Below, piece by piece: positions 7,279-18,500 of a stretch of DNA of 64,000 nt. The stretch is from Pseudofrankia coriaricola. GTDB lineage: Bacteria > Actinomycetota > Actinomycetes > Frankiales > Frankiaceae. Every line of letters begins with the position of its first letter. Position 1 is the first letter of the stretch. The DNA lies in NCBI RefSeq assembly GCF_001854805.1, contig NZ_MBLO01000239.1:62001-126000 (forward strand), read 5' to 3'. The notes beneath the pieces are model-generated. The model was not told the DNA's origin, did not search any database, and saw nothing but the letters and a program-made list of their open reading frames with translations. The position numbers and the translations under genes are program-made.

Positions 7279-9846
7279 TCACGGTCCGTCCAGCCTCCCG
7301 AGGATCGTGGTGAGAAGCCGGACCGCGGCGGCCTTGTCGAGTGGCTCGTTGCCATTGCCGCATTTCGGTGACTGCACGCACGACGGGCACCCGGCCGGGC
7401 ACTCGCAGGCGGACACGGCGTCGCGGGTCGCCGTCAGCCAGGTGCCAAAGCGCCCGTAGCCGCGCTCGGCGAAGCCGGCGCCACCCGGATGACCGTCGTA
7501 GACGAACACGGTCGTCTGCTCGGTGTCCGGATGCAGCGCGGTCGACACACCGCCGATGTCCCAACGGTCGCAGGTGGCGAACAGCGGGAGCAGCCCGATC
7601 GCGGCGTGCTCGGCGGCGTGTACCGCGCCGGGCACGTCGGCCGGCTCGACGCCGGCGTCCTCCAGCAGCCGGTCCGAGACCACGTACCAGACCCCTCGGG
7701 TACGCAGGTGGCGCGGCGGCAGGTCGAGCGGGACGTCCCCGAGCACCTCACCGGTGGTGATGAGCCGCCGCTGGTAGCCGACCACCTGGCTGGTCACCTC
7801 GACGGTGCCGAAGTACACGGCCAGGTCACGGTCGACGACCCGTGCCCGGGTCTGCCCGACGATCCGGATGTCGGTGTGGTCGCGGGCCGTCGTCGTCCAG
7901 TCCGGCGCGGCATGGACGACGAAGGCGACCGACTCCTCCAGGTCGAGCTCCTCGACGACAAAGCTCACGCCCTGGTGCAGATAGACGGCGCCGGGGTGAA
8001 CGGTCGAGTGCGAGGTCGCCGCGTCCACCGTGCCGAGCAGCCGCCCCGTGCCGGACTCGACGATGCGCACCGGCGGGCCGCCGACGCCCCGGATGTCGAC
8101 GTCGGGCCGACCACGCTGGGTCCAGTACCAGCCGGCCGGTCGCCGACGCAGCCGGCCGCGCCGGACAAGGTCATCGAGCACCGGTCGCGAGGCGGCCCCG
8201 AACAGTTCCAGGTCGCTCTCGGTGATGGGCAGCTCCGCGGCGGCGCACTCCAGCTGCGGGCCGAGCACGTAGGGATTGTCGGGATCGAACACGGTCGCCT
8301 CGACGGGCCTGCCGAACACCGCCTCGGGGTGATGCACCAGGTAGGTGTCAAGCGGGTCGTCCCTGGCGACCAGCACGGCGAGCGCTCCCTGCCCCGACCG
8401 GCCGGCGCGGCCGGCCTGCTGGCGCAACGAGGCCAGCGTCCCCGGATAGCCCGCGATCACGGTGGCGTCCAGGCCGCTGATGTCGACACCGAGCTCAAGC
8501 GCCGAGGTCGCGGCGACGCCGAGCAGATCACCGGAGCGCAGCCGGGCCTCCAGGTCACGGCGCTCCTCGGCCAGGTAGCCGGCCCGATAGGCCGCGACCC
8601 GCTCGCCGAGCTCGGGCGCCACCAGGCCCAGGGCCCGGCGGGCCGAGTTCGCGACCACCTCGGCCGCCCGCCGCGAACGGACGAAGACCAGCGTGCGCAC
8701 GCCGTCGGCCACCAGGTCCGCCAACAGGTCCGCCGACTCGGCGGTGGCCGAGCGCCTCACCGGCGCCCCGTTCTCGCCGGCGCCCGGGCCGTCGTCGCCC
8801 TCCGTGCCCTCAGCCGCCGTGGCCACGCCACCACCAGCGCCGGCCCTGGTCGGGTGGTCCCCCCCAACCGATGCGCCCCTTCCAGCCACACCGGCCACGC
8901 CAGCCATACCGACAGCCCCGGCGACCCCGGCGACCCCGGCGACCCCGGCGAGCTTGCCCGCGCCGGTCAGCCTGCCAGCCCCGCCAGGTCCGGGGCCGGC
9001 GGCGGCCAGCCGCCCGCCCGCGGCGGCGTCCGGCTGGCGCCGGCCGGCCGTGAGGAACAGTGGCGGCTCGTACAGGACGAAGTCGGTCGCCCCGCGCGGG
9101 GAGCCGTCCTCATCAACCACGTCGACGTCGAGGCCCGTCAGCCGGGCCGCCGCGACCCCGGGGTCGGCGACGGTGGCCGATGCGAGCACGAAGACCGGGT
9201 CCGACCCGTAGCGGGCACAGACCCGCCGCAGCCGGCGCAGCACCTGCGCCACGTGCGCGCCGAACACCCCGCGGTAACCGTGGCACTCGTCGATCACGAC
9301 GTAGCGCAGGCCGCGCAGGAACGGCCCGAACCGGCGATGGCCCGGCAGGATCCCCCGGTGCAGCATGTCCGGGTTGGTCAGGACGAAGGTGGCATGCGCG
9401 CGCACCCACTCCCGCTCGCCGGCGGGCGTGTCGCCGTCGTAGCTGGCCGCGCGGACGGCCGTCAGCGCCAGCGAGCGCACCGCGCGAAGCTGGTCGTGGG
9501 CCAGCGCCTTGGTGGGAGCCAGATAGAGGGCCCGCGCCGACGGGTCGGCGAGCAGCGTGGTGAGCACCGGGAGCAGGTAGCCGAGCGACTTGCCGGACGC
9601 CGTTCCGGTCGCGAGCACGACGCTTCGGCCGGCGAACGCCGCCCCCGCCGCCGCGGCCTGATGGCTCCACGGTGCCGTGACGCCGGCGGAGCGCAGCCGC
9701 CCGAGCAGCAGCGGGTCCGCCCACTCCGGCCAGTCCACCGCCGTTCCAGCCCGCGCGGGAACCCGCTCGACGTGGGTCACGCACCGGTCCCGCCGGCGGT
9801 CGGCCCGCAGCCGGGACAGGATCTCGGACCCGCGGTCGTCACCCAC
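7279..9846 (-). CDS. DEAD/DEAH-box helicase of the MrfA/YprA type with DUF1998 domain
   Basis: About 855 aa from GTG 9846 (GGGAG upstream); a TTG at 9888 is an alternative. N-terminal helicase lobe: ATGTASGKS (motif I), APTKALAHDQL (Ia), IDECHGYRG (DExH). Second lobe: VFVRSRRAAEVV and AGYPGTLASLRQQAGRAGRSGQ (motif VI). The C-terminal DUF1998 domain carries CECPAGCPSCVQSPKCG, the four-Cys metal site of MrfA, a B. subtilis mitomycin-repair helicase. DNA repair is therefore likely. A Gly/Val/Ala tandem-repeat insert of about 90 aa lies between the lobes. It converges on the tad operon. Confidence 0.9.
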   Translation of the reverse strand: MGDDRGSEILSRLRADRRRDRCVTHVERVPARAGTAVDWPEWADPLLLGRLRSAGVTAPWSHQAAAAGAAFAGRSVVLATGTASGKSLGYLLPVLTTLLADPSARALYLAPTKALAHDQLRAVRSLALTAVRAASYDGDTPAGEREWVRAHATFVLTNPDMLHRGILPGHRRFGPFLRGLRYVVIDECHGYRGVFGAHVAQVLRRLRRVCARYGSDPVFVLASATVADPGVAAARLTGLDVDVVDEDGSPRGATDFVLYEPPLFLTAGRRQPDAAAGGRLAAAGPGPGGAGRLTGAGKLAGVAGVAGVAGAVGMAGVAGVAGRGASVGGDHPTRAGAGGGVATAAEGTEGDDGPGAGENGAPVRRSATAESADLLADLVADGVRTLVFVRSRRAAEVVANSARRALGLVAPELGERVAAYRAGYLAEERRDLEARLRSGDLLGVAATSALELGVDISGLDATVIAGYPGTLASLRQQAGRAGRSGQGALAVLVARDDPLDTYLVHHPEAVFGRPVEATVFDPDNPYVLGPQLECAAAELPITESDLELFGAASRPVLDDLVRRGRLRRRPAGWYWTQRGRPDVDIRGVGGPPVRIVESGTGRLLGTVDAATSHSTVHPGAVYLHQGVSFVVEELDLEESVAFVVHAAPDWTTTARDHTDIRIVGQTRARVVDRDLAVYFGTVEVTSQVVGYQRRLITTGEVLGDVPLDLPPRHLRTRGVWYVVSDRLLEDAGVEPADVPGAVHAAEHAAIGLLPLFATCDRWDIGGVSTALHPDTEQTTVFVYDGHPGGAGFAERGYGRFGTWLTATRDAVSACECPAGCPSCVQSPKCGNGNEPLDKAAAVRLLTTILGRLDGP

Positions 9847-9888
9847 CTCGGACTCCCGTCTCCCGCGCTCGCCGGCGCGCGTGGTCAA

Positions 9889-10437
9889 TCGGCCGAACCT
9901 CCCGGACCGTTCCTGCCAGCCCTGCCAGTCCCGTCAGCTCACGCCTGGTGGCTTGTCGGCACGAGCGGGCCCAGCACCGGCTCCCGTGGTCCTCGGATGC
10001 CCCAGGCGTTCTCAAGAGTAGGCAAGCCGCACTATGCCGCACTGTCCTGGCCGTTCGCCGCGCGCGACCGGCGCCGCCCGCGGCCCCCGGACCAGCGGCG
10101 CGCCGCCGACGCCGAACCGGCCGAAAAGCCGCATTGGCGTCTTTCGGCCAGACCCCACCGACAGGTCACCGAGAGTGGCAGACGGCAACGGAAGATCCGG
10201 CGTAGATTTCCGGTGGCGTCGGTACGCGTCAGGTCCGGCGCGTCGGGCCATTCCGGCGCACTAGGACCATGATGGTGTGGGGTCATGCCAGCCCGTGGAG
10301 CCATCTGCTCGGCTGTGTGATGCAGCGGTCGGATTGGCCCTCCACGCCGCGGGGTAGTGGCGCCTGCAGTCGGGTCACTCAGACCCGAACGCCCCATGCG
10401 CCTGACCGACAAGTCGACGTAGTACGCAGGAGGATCC
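9889..10437. promoter_or_regulatory. Intergenic region upstream of bldG with an inverted repeat
   Basis: About 550 bases divide the helicase and bldG, which are divergent. GGCCGAAA at 10119-10126 pairs with TTTCGGCC at 10142-10149, with a smaller inner stem, giving a hairpin or operator. No convincing gene is present. bldG promoters are expected in the right half. Confidence 0.4.
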
Positions 10438-10779
10438 GTGGACCTGTCCCTCACGACCCGCCAGGAAGGCGACCACACGGTCGTCGTCGTGGGCGGCGAG
10501 ATCGACGTCTACACCGCGCCGAAGCTGCGTGAGCAGCTCATCGACCTCGTCTCAGCCGGTTCCTACCACCTGGTCGTCGACATGGAGGGCGTCGAGTTCC
10601 TCGACTCCACCGGTCTCGGCGTCCTCGTCGGTGGCCTCAAGCGGGTCCGGGCACACGACGGCTCGCTGCGCCTCGTCTGCACACAGGAGCGCATCCTCAA
10701 GATCTTCCGGATCACGGGCCTGACCAAGGTCTTCCCGATCCACGCCTCTGTAGAGGAAGCACTCTCCGCCAGCGACTGA
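10438..10779 (+). CDS. bldG: Anti-sigma factor antagonist BldG (STAS domain)
   Basis: 113 aa with GTG start and AGGAGG just upstream. A complete STAS domain contains [14 protein letters not shown] and [19 protein letters not shown]. The phosphorylatable serine falls at residue 57, the same position as in Streptomyces BldG. Phosphorylation by an RsbW-type kinase would block its binding to the kinase; the dephosphorylated form frees a sigma factor. The linked anti-sigma gene downstream and the helicase/tad genes upstream reproduce the known BldG neighbourhood. Confidence 0.95.
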   Translation: MDLSLTTRQEGDHTVVVVGGEIDVYTAPKLREQLIDLVSAGSYHLVVDMEGVEFLDSTGLGVLVGGLKRVRAHDGSLRLVCTQERILKIFRITGLTKVFPIHASVEEALSASD

Positions 10780-11070
10780 GGCGCCTGGCTGGCCACCCGG
10801 CCCACCGTCCCCGTGACGGTGGTGTACACGGGGTGGCCCACCAAGGACGTCGCGCCGGGGTCCCGCCCCGGCCGCTCTGGGACCTTGGTCGAGCATCGCC
10901 CGACGGGGCGGGACCGATCGGCCTCACCGGCCGGCGCGGGTTCCCGACGAGGCTCGAGGCACCCGCGCGCCGCCTCGCCGGCACTGGCCAGGCACGGCCG
11001 CTCGGCGATGAGATGGTCGGGGCCGCCCCAGAGACGATGCTCACCAACAGGACAGAACCCCGGAGGCCAC

Positions 11071-11637
11071 ATGTCCACCGTCGAGTTGCGCTTCGCCGCC
11101 CTGCCGGGGCACGTCCGCACCGCCCGCAGGATCGCGATGGCGGTCGCGCGCCGCGCCGGGGTACCGACCGGCGTGCTCGACGAGATCGGGATCGCCGTCG
11201 GCGAGGCCTGCCTGCGCGCGGTGAACGTGAACCGCCGCCGCGCGCCCGAGAACCTGGTCGAGGTCCAGATGACGGGCGTCGACGGCACCTTCACCGTCGC
11301 GGTCGCCGACTCGGGTGAGCCGGGCGACGACGTGGCGCCGGGCCCGGACGGCGGCCTGCTCGGCGCCCCGGCGCTGCTCGACCTGGGCACCGGCGACGCC
11401 CGGCCCGCCGGCGACCCGCTGACGGCTCTCCCCGGCGACCAGGAGCCCGGGGCGGCCGGTTCGGCTCTGCCGCCGGGCATCGGCCTCGCCCTCATCGAGG
11501 GGCTGGTCGACGACGTCCAGATCCGCCGCCGCCCAGACGGCGTCGGCACGGTGGTGACGATGACCTGGGACACCGCCACCTTCGTCGGCAGCGGCCTGGA
11601 GGGCGACATGGCGACGGCGGGCAACCCCGCCCACTAG
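11071..11637 (+). CDS. RsbW-like anti-sigma factor serine kinase (HATPase_c_2)
   Basis: 188 aa from ATG 11071 with CGGAGG upstream; earlier in-frame starts lack coding character. It starts with VELRFAALPGHVRTARRIA and has the N-box-like segment EIGIAVGEACLRAVN, in which the usual catalytic Asn region is EACLRAVN. A PGIGLALIEGLVDDV G-box-like motif follows. An acidic, Gly/Pro-rich insert (about 90-130) sits before that box. Probable partner of BldG: it would bind a sigma factor and phosphorylate BldG. The gap to bldG is about 290 bp, so they may share a transcript. Confidence 0.85.
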   Translation: MSTVELRFAALPGHVRTARRIAMAVARRAGVPTGVLDEIGIAVGEACLRAVNVNRRRAPENLVEVQMTGVDGTFTVAVADSGEPGDDVAPGPDGGLLGAPALLDLGTGDARPAGDPLTALPGDQEPGAAGSALPPGIGLALIEGLVDDVQIRRRPDGVGTVVTMTWDTATFVGSGLEGDMATAGNPAH

Positions 11638-12149
11638 AGGGCCGGCGGCCATTGTCCCAGGATCACTGACGGCGAAACCCGCCGGCCGGCCCCGCGGGAT
11701 CCCGGAGGCACGTCGCTCGCGACATGTGCCCCTACGGACCCGCAGAGGGCGGTCGGCGGCAAAAACGAGCGCACGCCGCAGACGTGTGGATAGACTCCGC
11801 CGCATCTCACAGACGGTGTAGCTGGCCGTCCGTGACCGGAATTGGTGCTCCTGGTGGAGCGCGGTGGAGGTGGGGCAGGGACCTTCCGCGAGACGGCAAC
11901 GCAGGCGCCGAGTCAGCCGGCAGGCGTGGTACTCCCCGAGCAAAGGGCGCCACGACGCCGGTCGATGTTACCTGCGCGCCGCCAGCCACGGTTTGACCCG
12001 CGAACCCACGACATCCCCGACTAGCCACCCGCGGCGTCGTCCGATGCGACGCTCTGCTGTGACCGTTGGGCCTGCGCGCACCGTCGAGCCACGACGGCGT
12101 GCGGACGCCCGACCGTCCAGGGGACAAATAGTGCAGACCGGGAGGAGCC
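11638..12149. other. Intergenic leader region of hppA
   Basis: About 510 bases without a supported gene. TGTGGATAGACT near 11784-11795 could contain a -10-like element. The ribosome binding site GGGAGGAG lies right before hppA. I see no riboswitch that I can name. Confidence 0.3.
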
Positions 12150-14555
12150 ATGTCCCCGATCCAAGCCGCGGAGTCACCCGCGGCCGCTGGGATCGACCTT
12201 ACTGGCGGGCAACTGGGATTGGTCGCCGGTGTGGCGTTCATCGCAGCGTTGGCCCTGCTCGTGGCCGCTTTTCTGGTCCGCGAGGTACTCGCGGCCAGCC
12301 AGGGCGGACCCAAGATGATCGAGGTCGGCGCCGCGGTACAGCAGGGCGCCGCCGCCTATCTGCGCCGGCAGTTCAAGACCCTGGCCGGGTTCGTCGTCGT
12401 CATCCCGTTCGTCCTCCTGGCGCTGCCGGCGGACGACACCGGCGCCAGAGTCGGCCGCTCGGTGTTCTTCGTCGTCGGCGCGGTCTTCTCCGCGCTCGTC
12501 GGCTTCGTCGGCATGTCGCTGGCGACCAGGGCTAACACCAGGACAGCGGCGGCGGCCAACGAGCGCGGCGAGAAGGCCGCGCTTCGACTGGCGTTCCGCA
12601 CCGGCGGCGTCGTCGGCATGTTCACCGTCGGGCTCGGCCTGCTCGGCGCCGCCGTCGTGGTGCTCGTCTTCCGGGACACCGCGCCGCAGGTGCTGGAGGG
12701 ATTCGGTTTCGGCGCCGCGCTGCTCGCGATGTTCATGCGGGTCGGCGGCGGCATCTTCACCAAGGCCGCCGACGTGGGCGCCGACCTGGTCGGCAAGGTA
12801 GAGAAGGGCATCCCCGAGGACGACCCGCGCAACGCCGCGACCATCGCGGACAACGTCGGCGACAACGTCGGCGACTGCGCCGGGATGGCGGCGGACCTGT
12901 TCGAGTCGTACGCGGTCACCCTGGTGGCCGCGCTGATCCTCGGCGTCGGGGTGTTCGGCGCGCACGGGCTCGTGTTCCCGCTGCTGATCCCGGCTGTCGG
13001 CGTCATCACTGCCGTGATCGGCATCTTCGCGGTCAGCCCACGCGCCAAGGACCGCAACGGGATGGCCGCGATCAACCGCGGGTTCTTCATCTCGGCCGTG
13101 ATCTCCGCGATCGGCGTCGTCATCGTCGCGTTCGTCTACCTGCCGACCAGCTTCGCCGACTTCCCCGGCATGGCGGGCAGCACCCAGGACGGCAACCCAC
13201 GAGTAATCGCGATCAGCGCCGTGCTGATCGGAATCGTGCTCGCCGCGGCGATCCAGCTGCTTACCGGCTACTTCACCGAGACGGCCCGCAAGCCGGTCCG
13301 GAGCGTCGTCGAAGCCTCCACCACCGGCCCGGCTACCAACATCCTCGCCGGCATTGGCGTGGGCCTCGAATCGGCGGTCTACTCGGCGGTGCTGATCGGC
13401 GCGGCGGTGTTCGGCGCCTATCTGCTCGGCTCGGGCAGCATCACGGTCGCGCTGTTCGCGGTGGCGCTCGCCGGCACGGGGCTGCTCACCACGGTCGGCG
13501 TGATCGTGTCGATGGACACGTTCGGCCCGGTGAGCGACAACGCCCAGGGCATCGCGGAGATGTCCGGCGAGGTCACCGCGGAGGGCGCGGCGATCCTGAC
13601 CTCGCTCGACGCGATCGGCAACACCACCAAGGCCATCACCAAGGGCATCGCGATCGCGACAGCGGTGTTCGCCGCGACCGCGCTGTTCGGCTCGTTCACC
13701 GACACGATCGTCGAGGCGCTAGGCAAGGCGGGAGTCAGCGGCGACGCGGCCCGCGGCCTCGGCGGCCTCAACGTGGCCTACCCGGACGCGCTGGTCGGCC
13801 TGATTCTCGGGGCGGCGGTCGTGTTCCTGTTCTCGGGGCTCGCGATCAACGCGGTCGGCCGAGCCGCCGGCCGGGTCGTCTGGGAGGTGCGCGCCCAGTT
13901 CCGCGACCATCCGGGGATCATGGAGGGCACCGAGAAGCCGGACTACAAGGCCGTGGTCGACATCTGCACCCGCGACTCGTTGCGCGAGCTCATCACGCCG
14001 GGAACCCTCGCCGTGATGGCTCCGATCGCGGTCGGGTTCGGCCTCGGCTACCCGCCGCTGGGCTCGTTCCTGGCCGGCGCGATCGCCGGCGGCGTGCTGA
14101 TGGCCGTCTTCCTCGCCAACTCGGGCGGTGCCTGGGACAACGCGAAGAAGCTGGTCGAGGACGGCGCACACGGCGGGAAGGGATCCGAGGTCCACGCCGC
14201 GACGGTCATCGGCGACACCGTGGGTGACCCGTTCAAGGACACCGCGGGCCCGGCGATCAACCCGCTGATCAAGGTGATGAACCTGGTCAGCCTGCTGATC
14301 GCGCCGACCGTGGTGAAGTTCTCGGTGGGCGAGGACAAGAACACCTGGCTGCGGATCGTCATCGCCGTCGCGGCCGTCGCGGTGATCGCCGCGGTGATCG
14401 TGATCTCCAAGCGGCGCGGCTCGGCACTGGACGCGGCACCGTCCTCCTCGGGTGCTCCGGCGGTGGCGGACTCGTCCAATGTCACGGTCACGGGCACCGA
14501 CTCGACCGCGGCGGTGTCCCCGGACCAGACGACCGCCAACCAGGTGAACGTCTAG
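12150..14555 (+). CDS. hppA: K+-insensitive proton-translocating membrane pyrophosphatase
   Basis: 801 aa, about 15-16 membrane helices. It couples hydrolysis of pyrophosphate to proton export at the plasma membrane. The substrate-binding loop DVGADLVGKVE (about 209-219) and DNVGDNVGDCAGMAAD are intact. GNTTKAITKG at 490-499 has Lys and Thr at the two positions that mark K+-independent enzymes. The C-terminal 50 residues are Ser/Thr/Ala-rich and unusual. ATG start has GGGAGGAG upstream. It is monocistronic. A soluble pyrophosphatase is encoded at 28.2-28.7 kb. Confidence 0.96.
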   Translation: MSPIQAAESPAAAGIDLTGGQLGLVAGVAFIAALALLVAAFLVREVLAASQGGPKMIEVGAAVQQGAAAYLRRQFKTLAGFVVVIPFVLLALPADDTGARVGRSVFFVVGAVFSALVGFVGMSLATRANTRTAAAANERGEKAALRLAFRTGGVVGMFTVGLGLLGAAVVVLVFRDTAPQVLEGFGFGAALLAMFMRVGGGIFTKAADVGADLVGKVEKGIPEDDPRNAATIADNVGDNVGDCAGMAADLFESYAVTLVAALILGVGVFGAHGLVFPLLIPAVGVITAVIGIFAVSPRAKDRNGMAAINRGFFISAVISAIGVVIVAFVYLPTSFADFPGMAGSTQDGNPRVIAISAVLIGIVLAAAIQLLTGYFTETARKPVRSVVEASTTGPATNILAGIGVGLESAVYSAVLIGAAVFGAYLLGSGSITVALFAVALAGTGLLTTVGVIVSMDTFGPVSDNAQGIAEMSGEVTAEGAAILTSLDAIGNTTKAITKGIAIATAVFAATALFGSFTDTIVEALGKAGVSGDAARGLGGLNVAYPDALVGLILGAAVVFLFSGLAINAVGRAAGRVVWEVRAQFRDHPGIMEGTEKPDYKAVVDICTRDSLRELITPGTLAVMAPIAVGFGLGYPPLGSFLAGAIAGGVLMAVFLANSGGAWDNAKKLVEDGAHGGKGSEVHAATVIGDTVGDPFKDTAGPAINPLIKVMNLVSLLIAPTVVKFSVGEDKNTWLRIVIAVAAVAVIAAVIVISKRRGSALDAAPSSSGAPAVADSSNVTVTGTDSTAAVSPDQTTANQVNV

Positions 14556-15503
14556 GCCGGGCGGCTTCCCGTCGATTCGCGCCACGCCGGTCCGGAGACT
14601 CGGCCCTGGCCTGGAGCGAATCGGCGGGGATCCACACCCGGGGGCTCCGACCCGGCAGTGCCTCTGAGGACTCGGCCGCTTGACCGGGGCCAGCCGCCCG
14701 GACTCCCCGGGCCGGGACTCCCCGGGCCGGGACTCCCCGGGCCGGGAGTCCCCGCCCGTACCGGCCCGATCAGGGCAGGATTCCGACCGCCCGCAGCCGG
14801 CGCACCGGCGGCGGGCGGTCGCTGCCGTTAGGCGGCCCGCCATGAGGGCACCTCCCCGGCATGGGGAGGTCGGTCACGTGACGCGCTCAGGGGATGGCGT
14901 ACCGGCACCGTGAGCCCTTACCGTGGCGGCGGTGTCCACCCCACCGGGCCGCCGTGGTCCGGCGCGGCCAGGCCGTCTCCACCCGCCCCGCCGGGCACGC
15001 GGGCGTGGGCGAGGCCGGCGGCTGGGTGCGCCAGGGCCATGACGGTCCGGTGGGACCTGGACAGGCACGGGCTGTGATGGCGGCCGGGCATCGCCGCTGT
15101 CGGGGCTGAGGGGCCGCGGCGCGGTGACCGTGGCACGGTGATAAGGAAGGTGAAGTCTGACCGGGGGGCCGGGCGCGTCCCCCCGGCGCACCTGCGTGCC
15201 ACCATCGAACCTCGCCCGGCCGTCTCGGACGGGCGGCGAGAAGCCGGCTGGGACGGCGCGGCGTACCGTGCAGCACGACACGTGCACCGGTTGCGGTGAC
15301 GGCTCACCGGTTGGGGTGGGGTGGGGCCCGGTGTGGGCGCGAGCGAGCGCCCTGCCGGTCATCCGGCCCACGGCGTCCGGTCACCGCGGTGGCCGGCGGC
15401 CAGCCAGCCGGGCACGTGCCAGCCCTCGACGTCGCCAGCCAGCGACGCCGCCAGCCATGAGACCGCCGACAGCGACACGAGAACAGCAGTACCGAGGAGA
15501 CCA
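14556..15503. other. Long intergenic region before topA
   Basis: About 950 bases between hppA and topA. It contains the 15-bp repeat at 14701-14753. The frames crossing it are rich in Arg, His and Pro and have no ribosome binding sites, so I call no gene. The topA promoter, which is supercoiling-sensitive in other actinomycetes, should lie in the right part. Confidence 0.4.
14701..14753. repeat. 15-bp GC-rich tandem repeat, 3.5 units
   Basis: GACTCCCCGGGCCGG starts at 14701, 14716 and 14731, with a partial variant at 14746. Each unit holds CCCGGG, so the array can form alternative hairpins. It lies downstream of hppA. Confidence 0.85.
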
Positions 15504-18500
15504 GTGCCACCGCGCGCGAAGACGACGGCCCGGACCCCGTCCCGGTCGTCCACCCCGCTAGCCGAGCCGCTCGACGTCGACGAGGACGTCCTGGATGCGG
15601 CCGAGCAGGTCGACGAGGCCGAGACGCCGTCCGGCACCGCCCGCGGCGGCGTCGGACGACGGCGGTCCACCGCCGGCGGCACGGGCACCCGGCTGGTGAT
15701 CGTCGAGTCGCCGGCGAAGGCGAAGACGATCGCGGGCTACCTCGGGCCTGGCTGGCAGGTCGAGTCGAGCATCGGCCACATCCGCGACCTGCCACGCAGC
15801 GCCGCGGACGTGCCGGCGGCGCACAAGGGCAAGCCGTGGGCCCGGCTTGGGGTGGACGTCGACAACGGCTTCGAGCCCCTCTACATCGTCACCCCGGACA
15901 AGCGCCAGCAGGTCACCAAGCTCAAGGAGCTGGTCAAGGACGCGAGCGAGCTCTACCTCGCGACGGACGAGGACCGCGAGGGCGAGGCGATCGCCTGGCA
16001 CCTGCTGCAGACGCTCAAGCCGACCGTGCCGGTCAAGCGGATGGTCTTCCACGAGATCACCCCGCAGGCGATCCGCCGGGCCGTCGAGAGCCCGCGCGAG
16101 ATCGACGAGAACCTCGTCAACGCCCAGGAGACCCGGCGCATCCTGGACCGTCTCTACGGCTACGAGGTCTCCCCCGTGCTGTGGAAGAAGGTCATGCCGC
16201 GCCTGTCCGCGGGCCGGGTGCAGAGCGTCGCGACGCGCATCCTGGTCGAGCGGGAGCGGGCGCGGATGCGTTTCCGCTCGGCGGACTACTGGAACATCGA
16301 GGGCCGGTTCGCCGCCACCGTCGGCCACGACGGCAAGGCGCCCGACCCGACCGCGCTGCCCGCGACCCTGGTGGCGCTCGACGGCCGCCGCCTCGCCACC
16401 GGCCGCGACTTCGACGCCGCGGGCAGGCTCACGTCGGCCGAGGTCGTCCGCCTCGACGAGGCGGGCGCGACCGGCCTCGCCGAGCGGCTGGCCGCCACCG
16501 TCTTCGCCGTCCGCTCGGTGGAGACCAAGCCGTACCGGCGCTCGCCCTACGCGCCGTTCATGACGTCGACGCTGCAGCAGGAGGCGGGCCGCAAGCTGCG
16601 GTTCTCCAGCCAGCGCACCATGCAGATCGCGCAGAAGCTGTACGAGAACGGCTACATCACCTACATGCGGACCGACTCGACGAACCTGTCCGAGACGGCG
16701 CTGGCCGCCGCCCGCGAGCAGGCCCGCCAGCTCTACGGCCCGGAGTACGTGCCGGACAAGCCGCGTGTGTACACGAAGAAGGTCAAGAACGCCCAGGAGG
16801 CGCACGAGGCGATCCGCCCCGCCGGCGACACCTTCCGCACCCCCGGCGAGGTGCGCGCCGGGCTCGACGCCGACGGCTTCCGCCTCTACGAGCTGATCTG
16901 GCGGCGCACCGTGGCGAGCCAGATGGCCGACGCCCGCGGAACCAGCGCCACGGTCCGCATCGGTGGCAGGTCCAGCGCGGGTGAGGACGCCGAGTTCGCC
17001 GCCAGCGGCAAGGTCATCACCTTCCCCGGCTTCCTGCGTGCCTACGTCGAGGGTGCCGACGACCCGGACGCCGAGCTTGAGGACCGCGAGACGCGGCTGC
17101 CGGATGTCCGCCAGGGCGATCCGCTGACCACCCGGCAGCTCACCCCGCGCGGCCACTCCACCAGCCCGCCGCCCCGGTTCACCGAGGCGAGCCTGGTCAA
17201 GACGCTGGAGGAGCTGGGCATCGGCCGGCCGTCTACCTACGCGTCGATCATCGGCACGATCCAGGACCGCGGCTATGTGTGGAAGAAGGGCACCGCGCTG
17301 GTGCCGAGCTTCATCGCGTTCGCCGTCGTGGGCCTGCTCGAGGACCACTTCACCCGGCTGGTCGACTACCGGTTCACCGCGTCGATGGAGGACGACCTCG
17401 ACGACATCGCTGCCGGCACGGCGGGCTCGACAGACTGGCTGACCCGCTTCTACTTCGGCGACGGCACCCCCGCCGAGGCCGGCGGGGAAAACGGCACCGC
17501 GGTCGGCGGCAGCGGTGCCAACGGCAAGGTGGCCGGCGGTGGCAACGGCAAGGTGGCCGCCGACGCGGGGCTCAAGCACCTGGTCAGCGAGCGGCTCGGT
17601 GAGATCGACGCCCGCGAGGTCAACTCGATCCCGCTCGGCGAGGCCGACGACGGCGTGTCGGTGGTGGTCCGAGTCGGCCGCTACGGCCCGTACGTCCAGT
17701 ACGGCGAGCGGCGCGCCAGCGTGCCGGAGGATCTGCCGCCGGACGAGCTGACGATCCCGAAGGCGCTCGAACTGCTGGAGGCGCCGTCGGATGACCGGGT
17801 TCTCGGCGCCGATCCCGAGACCGGGGCGACCATCACCGCGAAGGCGGGCCGCTACGGCCCGTACGTGACCACCGACACCGACCCGCCGCGGACCGCGAGC
17901 CTGCTGTCGACCATGGCACTGGAGACGGTCACGCTCGACGACGCCCGCAAGCTGCTCACGCTGCCAAGGTTGCTCGGCGCGGGCGAGGACGGCGAGGAGA
18001 TCACCGCCCAGAACGGCCGTTACGGCCCCTACGTGAAGAAGGGGACGCAGAGCCGCTCCCTGGAGTCCGAGGAGCAGCTGTTCACGGTGACCCTCGAGCA
18101 GGCGCTCGCGCTGCTGGCGCAGCCGAAGACGCGCGGGCGGCGCAGCGCGGCCGAGACCCCGCCGCTGCGTGAGCTCGGGCCCGACCCGGCGAGCGGCAAG
18201 CCAGTCGTGCTCAAGGAGGGCCGCTTCGGCCCGTACGTGACCGATGGCGAGACCAACGCGAGCCTGCGCAAGGGCGACGAGATCGCGACCCTGACGATCG
18301 AGCGTGCCGCCGAGCTGCTCGCGGACAGGCGCGCCCGCGGTCCCGCCACCCCGCGCCGCGCGTCCAGCCGGTCGGCCACGGGAACCGGCGCCAAGGCCGC
18401 CAAGCCCGCGGCGGGCGCGGCCAAGGCGAAGTCCACCGCGAAGGGCAAGACGACGGCGAAGGCGGGCACGGGAACGCGCGCCGCCACCAAGCGGTCGGCC

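Noticed and set aside
7489-10272. A 927-aa open frame on the plus strand
   Set aside because: It is antisense to the helicase, which has complete motifs. Its Arg/Gly/Pro/His-rich translation is typical of shadow frames in high-GC DNA.
15558-17579. A 673-aa open frame antisense to topA
   Set aside because: Shadow of topA, with no recognisable domain and no ribosome binding site.
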